NCBI GenBank assembly: GCA_016190405.1
Contig: JACPQO010000171.1
Span: 1 to 8,342 of the forward strand
Length of the DNA: 8,342 nt
From: Chloroflexota bacterium
GTDB lineage: Bacteria > Chloroflexota > Dehalococcoidia > SM23-28-2 > RBG-16-64-32
Direction: 5' to 3'
Under the pieces are notes generated by a model. It saw nothing but the letters and a program-made list of their open reading frames with translations. It was not told the origin of the DNA and ran no database searches. Below are positions 5,824 through 8,342 of the stretch, piece after piece (position 1 is the stretch's first letter; every line of letters begins with the position of its first letter). The position numbers and the translations under genes were made by a program.

Positions 5824-6305
5824 TAGACGCTCCCTTTCTCCCCCTCGGCCGCCAGCGGCGCCGCTGGCCGGTACTTCTCATCCAGCCTCTTCACTTTGCC
5901 TACGTTCTCTTCCTCCGATGGGTCTGCTGAAGCCGAGAACCACGACTCCAGTATCTCGGCCGCCGTGGCCTCCGAGACGGCCGCCAGGCTCAGGCAGAGA
6001 ACGTTGGCCTGGTTCCAGGCCCGTGCTCCCGCCGCTGTCTGGGCGTCGCCGCAGAGCGCGGCGCGCACCCCCGGCACCTTGTTGGCCGCGATGGAAACGC
6101 CGGTGCCCGTCCAGCAGAACAGGACGCCCTGGTCGGCCTGTCCGCAGGCCACGGCCTCGGCCACGGCCTGGGCCACGTCCGGCCAGGGCAGCGGCTCTCC
6201 TTTGAGAGGCCCGTACAACCGTACCTGGAAGCCGCGGCGGCGCAGCTCTTGCTCCACGAAATCCGTCAGCTGCGACCGCTCGTCGCTCCCCAGAGCGATG
6301 CGCAA
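5823..6305 (-). CDS. RpiB/LacA/LacB-family sugar-phosphate isomerase, divergent active site
   Basis: The 160-residue product matches the ribose-5-phosphate isomerase B fold over its length: RIALGSD (residues 2-8), WPDVAQAVAEAV, GVLFCWTGTGVSIAANKVPGV (60-80 with neighbours) and RAALCGDAQTA. The usual catalytic Cys (Cys64) and Thr66 are kept. The His after SD is Glu9, the family's ring-opening His in R-x-HN-x-ANVL is Trp97 (RAWNQANVL), and the C-terminal GGRH block is absent. I recall a WNxAN subgroup in related bacteria, so this is probably a paralogue with another substrate rather than housekeeping RpiB. No ATG or GTG is available after the upstream in-frame stop; TTG at 6305, with GGTGA 4 nt before it, is the best start. 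The stop shares a base with the next gene. A perfect TATAAT precedes it. Confidence 0.85.
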   Translation of the reverse strand: MRIALGSDERSQLTDFVEQELRRRGFQVRLYGPLKGEPLPWPDVAQAVAEAVACGQADQGVLFCWTGTGVSIAANKVPGVRAALCGDAQTAAGARAWNQANVLCLSLAAVSEATAAEILESWFSASADPSEEENVGKVKRLDEKYRPAAPLAAEGEKGSV

Positions 6306-6349
6306 GCCGTCACCGACAAGGATGGGGATGCACTGGCCTCATCGCCATC

Positions 6350-6355
6350 ATTATA
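6350..6355 (-). promoter_or_regulatory. -10 box (TATAAT) for the isomerase-led operon
   Basis: The minus strand reads TATAAT from 6355 to 6350, a perfect -10 box, 44 nt before the TTG start. Initiation near 6343 would give a leader of about 38 nt. No good -35 hexamer is seen at 16-19 nt spacing, so the promoter may depend on an activator or be weak. Confidence 0.5.
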
Positions 6356-6470
6356 AGGCAGTCCATATCCGATACGCCATGCGGGGAACGCGGGATGGTC
6401 TGTAGAGCGGGCGGCCCGGCAGCGGCGCCGTCAGCCGCTTCTCAAGTCCCTACGTCTGTTGCGCCTGGAG

Positions 6471-6701
6471 CTAACCTTGCTTCTTGGCGGCCGCCGGCCG
6501 CTTCAGGATCAAGTAGCTCGTCTCCATCCGAATCAAGGGGTGGACCGCGGCCGCTTCCCAGCCCTCCTGGCCCAAGGCGTCCAGGTAGCGCCTGACGAAG
6601 CTAGTGCGGTGCTCCCCGCTTTGCCGGATGAACTCCGAACCCTCCGAGGAGATGCGTCCCCGGAAGTCCACGTATGCGACCTTGTATTCCCAGGTTGCCA
6701 T
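6471..6701 (-). CDS. Small DUF4177-like protein
   Basis: This 76-residue cytoplasmic protein opens with MATWEYKVAYVDF and continues with RYLDALGQEGWEAAAV (residues 38-53) and SYLILKRP (62-69). That is the WEYKV ... LNxLGxEGWEL ... yxLKR layout of the small DUF4177 family, whose function is unknown. A 22-residue stretch between the first strand and the helix (RISSEGSEF ... EHRTS) is polar and longer than in the shortest members. ATG 6701 has a strong ribosome binding site, AAGGAG at 6715-6710, with 8 nt spacing. It is divergent from the Kelch lipoprotein gene, with 102 bp between the starts, and is separated by 165 bp from the isomerase gene downstream on the same strand. That gene has its own -10 box, so the two are probably separate units. 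Confidence 0.85.
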   Translation of the reverse strand: MATWEYKVAYVDFRGRISSEGSEFIRQSGEHRTSFVRRYLDALGQEGWEAAAVHPLIRMETSYLILKRPAAAKKQG

Positions 6702-6803
6702 GTTCGCCTCTCCTTCTGGCGGCGAACCGGCGCCGGTGATCCAAGGGCCGCCCGCTCACGTACTATTATCGCAGATTCCAGCCACAAGGACGAAGGAGGT
6801 ACG
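6702..6803. promoter_or_regulatory. Divergent regulatory region between DUF4177-like and Kelch genes
   Basis: This is the only clearly AT-richer patch nearby, centred on tactattatc (6761-6770). On the minus strand GATAAT (6770-6765) could be a -10 for the small gene. On the plus strand TATTAT (6764-6769) could be one for the Kelch gene. Neither has a good -35, so the promoter is located only approximately. The Kelch ribosome binding site AAGGAGGT (6793-6800) is a perfect Shine-Dalgarno match. Confidence 0.35.
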
Positions 6804-7928
6804 ATGACAAGAGTGGGCCGCCGCCTATCCCGCCGCACGTTGCTGCGCTCCGCCGCCCTGGGCGGCTCCGGCCTGCTGGCAGCCTACCTGGTGGGCTGCG
6901 GCGGCGACGGCGAAGAGGCCGTCTCTAGAGCTACAGCCACTGGCTCCATCACCCCGTCGCCCCGCGCCACCTCCACCTCGACGCCGGCGCCGACGGCAAC
7001 GGCTGCTGTCCTGCGCTGGCGCCCCCTGTCGCCGTCCGGCCCTCTGCCGCCCGCCCGGCGCGACCACTCGCTGACCACCAACGGCCGGCTGCTATACCTC
7101 TTCGGCGGCCGAGGAGCGGACACCTTGAGCGACCTGTGGTCGTACGACCCGGCCACCAACGCCTGGAGCGAGGTGGCGTCGACGGACGGGCCGCCGGCCC
7201 GCTTCGGCCACAACACCTACCTCGACAGCGCCCGCGGACGCCTGATCGTGTTCGGCGGCCAGAACGGCGCCAGCTTCTTCAACGACCTATGGGCGTTCGA
7301 CGTCGCCGCGGGAGGCTGGTCGCAGCTGGCGGCGGGGGAGACGGTCCCGGCGCCGCGCTACGGCGCCGGCGGCGCGCCGGACGGCGCCGGCCGCTTGCTG
7401 GTGACGCACGGCTTCACCAACGCCGGCCGCTTCGACGATACCTGGGGCTACGACCCCGCCCAGAGCGCCTGGACCGACCTTTCGCCCCAGGGCCAGCGGC
7501 CCGTGGAGCGCTGCCTGATGCGGGCCGCCTGGGACGGCGCGGCCAATCGCCTGCTGATCTTCGGCGGCCAGACCAATGCGACGCCCTTCCTGGGCGACCT
7601 GTGGGAGCTGCGCGACGGCGTCTGGAAGGAGTTGGTGGCGGAGCCCAAGCCATCGCCCCGCAAGTTCTACGCCATGGCGTTCGACGGCCAGGGCGGCCGG
7701 CTGCTGCTGCTGGGGGGCGACACGGCGGACGGGTCCCTCAGCGACCTCTGGTTCTTCGACTCCGGCGCCAACAGCTGGAGCGAGCAGTCGCCGGAGGGGG
7801 AGGGGCCCTCGCCTCGCTTCGGCCACGATGCCGTCTGGCTGGCGGACTCCCGCCGCCTCATCGTCTTCGGGGGCAGGACCGCCGAGGCCGACTCCAACGA
7901 GCTGTGGGAACTGAGCGTACCGTTGTAG
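6804..7928 (+). CDS. Tat-exported lipoprotein with a six-bladed Kelch-type propeller
   Basis: The 374-residue protein starts with a twin-arginine signal (SRRTLL, residues 9-14) and a hydrophobic stretch that ends in the lipobox LVGC. Cys32 should be lipidated, anchoring the mature protein outside the membrane. A Ser/Thr/Pro/Ala linker (41-68) leads to six Kelch-like repeats about 50 residues apart. Gly pairs lie at 101, 151, 254, 304 and 356, with His-Gly at 202 in the third blade. Trp pairs lie at 112/121, 163/172, 214/223, 267/274 and 316/325, and Trp368 has its partner at Trp72 near the N-terminus. That arrangement suggests circular closure of the propeller. Its role is probably binding of a protein or glycan; no catalytic motif is seen. 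The frame is open further upstream, but ATG 6804 has a perfect ribosome binding site and the signal peptide. Confidence 0.9.
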   Translation: MTRVGRRLSRRTLLRSAALGGSGLLAAYLVGCGGDGEEAVSRATATGSITPSPRATSTSTPAPTATAAVLRWRPLSPSGPLPPARRDHSLTTNGRLLYLFGGRGADTLSDLWSYDPATNAWSEVASTDGPPARFGHNTYLDSARGRLIVFGGQNGASFFNDLWAFDVAAGGWSQLAAGETVPAPRYGAGGAPDGAGRLLVTHGFTNAGRFDDTWGYDPAQSAWTDLSPQGQRPVERCLMRAAWDGAANRLLIFGGQTNATPFLGDLWELRDGVWKELVAEPKPSPRKFYAMAFDGQGGRLLLLGGDTADGSLSDLWFFDSGANSWSEQSPEGEGPSPRFGHDAVWLADSRRLIVFGGRTAEADSNELWELSVPL

Positions 7929-7949
7929 GGCCTCGGAAGGAGAACTCGA

Positions 7950-8008
7950 CCGCAGCTTGAAAGCTGCGGCATCGACAACTTATTGATGCCGCGCCTTTTA
8001 AGGCGCGG
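7950..8008. repeat. Paired-hairpin element (REP/BIME-like)
   Basis: Hairpin A has arms 7950-7958 and 7961-7969; hairpin C has arms 7989-7997 and 8000-8008. Both are 20 nt long on the frame CCGCnnCTT nn AAGnnGCGG, and the two variable pairs differ in a compensating way (AG/CT in A, GC/GC in C). Between them, GCGGCATC (7966-7973) pairs with GATGCCGC (7985-7992), an alternative stem that overlaps both hairpins. It follows the Kelch stop by 21 bp. No T-run follows, so simple terminator status is doubtful. Confidence 0.65.
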
Positions 8009-8061
8009 TGCTGTACGCAAGAGCATGAGTCTGTGCGACGCTATCTCCCCCCTTGCTGCTG

Positions 8062-8090
8062 TTGACATGACCAGCGCCAGCGCGTCTAAT
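8062..8090 (+). promoter_or_regulatory. Sigma-70-type promoter for the last gene
   Basis: TTGACA (8062-8067) is followed after 17 nt by TCTAAT (8085-8090), a perfect -35 and a 5/6 -10 at optimal spacing. Initiation is expected near 8097, giving a leader of about 56 nt before the ATG at 8153. Confidence 0.75.
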
Positions 8091-8097
8091 ACAACTG

Positions 8098-8119
8098 GCC
8101 GGCGAGGATCATTGCCGGC
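8098..8119 (+). other. Hairpin at the predicted 5' end of the last transcript
   Basis: GCCGGC occurs at 8098-8103 and 8114-8119 and can pair around the 10-nt loop GAGGATCATT. It would start at or within a base or two of the predicted transcript start. A competing stem pairs TGGCC (8096-8100) with GGCCA (8126-8130). It may protect the mRNA 5' end or regulate translation; the sequence alone does not decide. Confidence 0.4.
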
Positions 8120-8152
8120 TGGGCAGGCCACAGCACCCCAAGGAGCAGGCAG

Positions 8153-8342
8153 ATGACGACGACGACCCGCACGTCCGCAACCGACCGTTTCTTTGACGCC
8201 CTGCTGGAACGGCAGGAAGCGATTTTCGATAGCATCAGGGGCGGCAGCGACCGCTACCACCGTTTTGTGCGCAGCCTCGTCGAGGGGGCGCGTCAGGGCA
8301 GCCACGATTGGGCGGAGGTGGGGCGGCGCTGGGCCCAGCGCC
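8153..8342 (+). CDS. 5' part of a helical protein, possibly phasin-like (truncated by window end)
   Basis: ATG 8153 is preceded by AAGGAG (8140-8145) at 7 nt spacing and lies behind a strong promoter. The frame stays open to the window end and gives 63 residues. After a Thr-rich start comes RFFDALLERQEAIFDSIRGG, then YHRFVRSLVEGARQG and DWAEVGRRWAQR. The pattern is amphipathic and helical, without signal peptide or membrane segment. Spacing and composition recall phasins and related granule- or membrane-surface helical proteins, but no diagnostic motif is present. That identification is a guess; the coding call itself is firm. Confidence 0.8.
   Translation, partial: MTTTTRTSATDRFFDALLERQEAIFDSIRGGSDRYHRFVRSLVEGARQGSHDWAEVGRRWAQR

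Noticed and set aside
4459..5826. 455-codon plus-strand frame opposite the 514-residue gene
   Set aside because: Low-complexity Val/Asp/Gly/Leu product with no motif; the minus-strand frame has duplicated domains conserved in a second gene.
6421..6439. 6-bp hairpin as terminator of the DUF4177-like gene
   Set aside because: The stem is short and no U-run follows on the minus strand; such hairpins are expected by chance at this GC content.
6459..6803. Upstream extension of the Kelch gene frame
   Set aside because: It overlaps the DUF4177-like gene and lacks a ribosome binding site; the Tat signal and a perfect Shine-Dalgarno sequence mark the start at 6804.
7136..7960. Plus-strand frame overlapping the Kelch gene
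   Set aside because: Arg/Pro/Gly-rich shifted-frame shadow of the Kelch repeats.
7950..8008. Classical intrinsic terminator of the Kelch gene
   Set aside because: The hairpins are strong, but neither is followed by a T-tract; the paired-hairpin repeat explanation fits better.

Overview
The window is GC-rich bacterial DNA, by eye about two-thirds G+C, tightly packed with genes on both strands. I infer a Chloroflexota-like bacterium. The grounds are Thr/Pro-rich linkers behind membrane anchors, a Tat-type lipoprotein with Kelch repeats, an RpiB relative with the CWTGTG/WNxAN signature, and palindromic intergenic repeats of the taggggcgc type. This rests on recall, not on a search. No rRNA, tRNA, CRISPR array, transposase or phage gene is visible.

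Left part (1-3525): the 3' end of an unrecognised gene (1-174) is followed by about 250 bp of nested palindromes without a credible gene. A cytidylate-kinase-like gene lies on the minus strand (422-1117) behind a near-consensus sigma-70 promoter (1217-1190). That promoter abuts a divergent plus-strand pair, a PlsC-like acyltransferase (1264-2079) and a GPH-type sugar:cation symporter (2083-3525), separated by 3 nt.

Centre (3526-6305): a minus-strand cluster reads, in transcription order, RpiB/LacAB-like isomerase, then a 514-residue membrane-anchored protein, then a 179-residue membrane-anchored protein. The first two share one base (TAGTG), which suggests coupled translation. Both membrane proteins carry the same His-rich outward-facing domain (HWHATY ... 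HTHADGVIHIHP, two conserved Cys, about 72% identical by hand count), which I cannot assign to a characterised function. The larger one adds a long Arg-rich cytoplasmic tail and two cupredoxin-like domains that lack the copper-binding Cys and second His. This cluster is the best candidate for an undescribed system. A 24-bp imperfect inverted repeat separates the two paralogues.

Right part (6306-8342): a small DUF4177-like protein (6471-6701, minus) is divergent from a Tat-exported Kelch-propeller lipoprotein (6804-7928). Beyond it is a compact element of two 20-nt hairpins built on the same frame with compensating base changes (7950-8008). Then comes a strong promoter (8062-8090), a leader with a hairpin at its predicted 5' end, and the start of a helical, possibly phasin-like protein that runs off the window at 8342.
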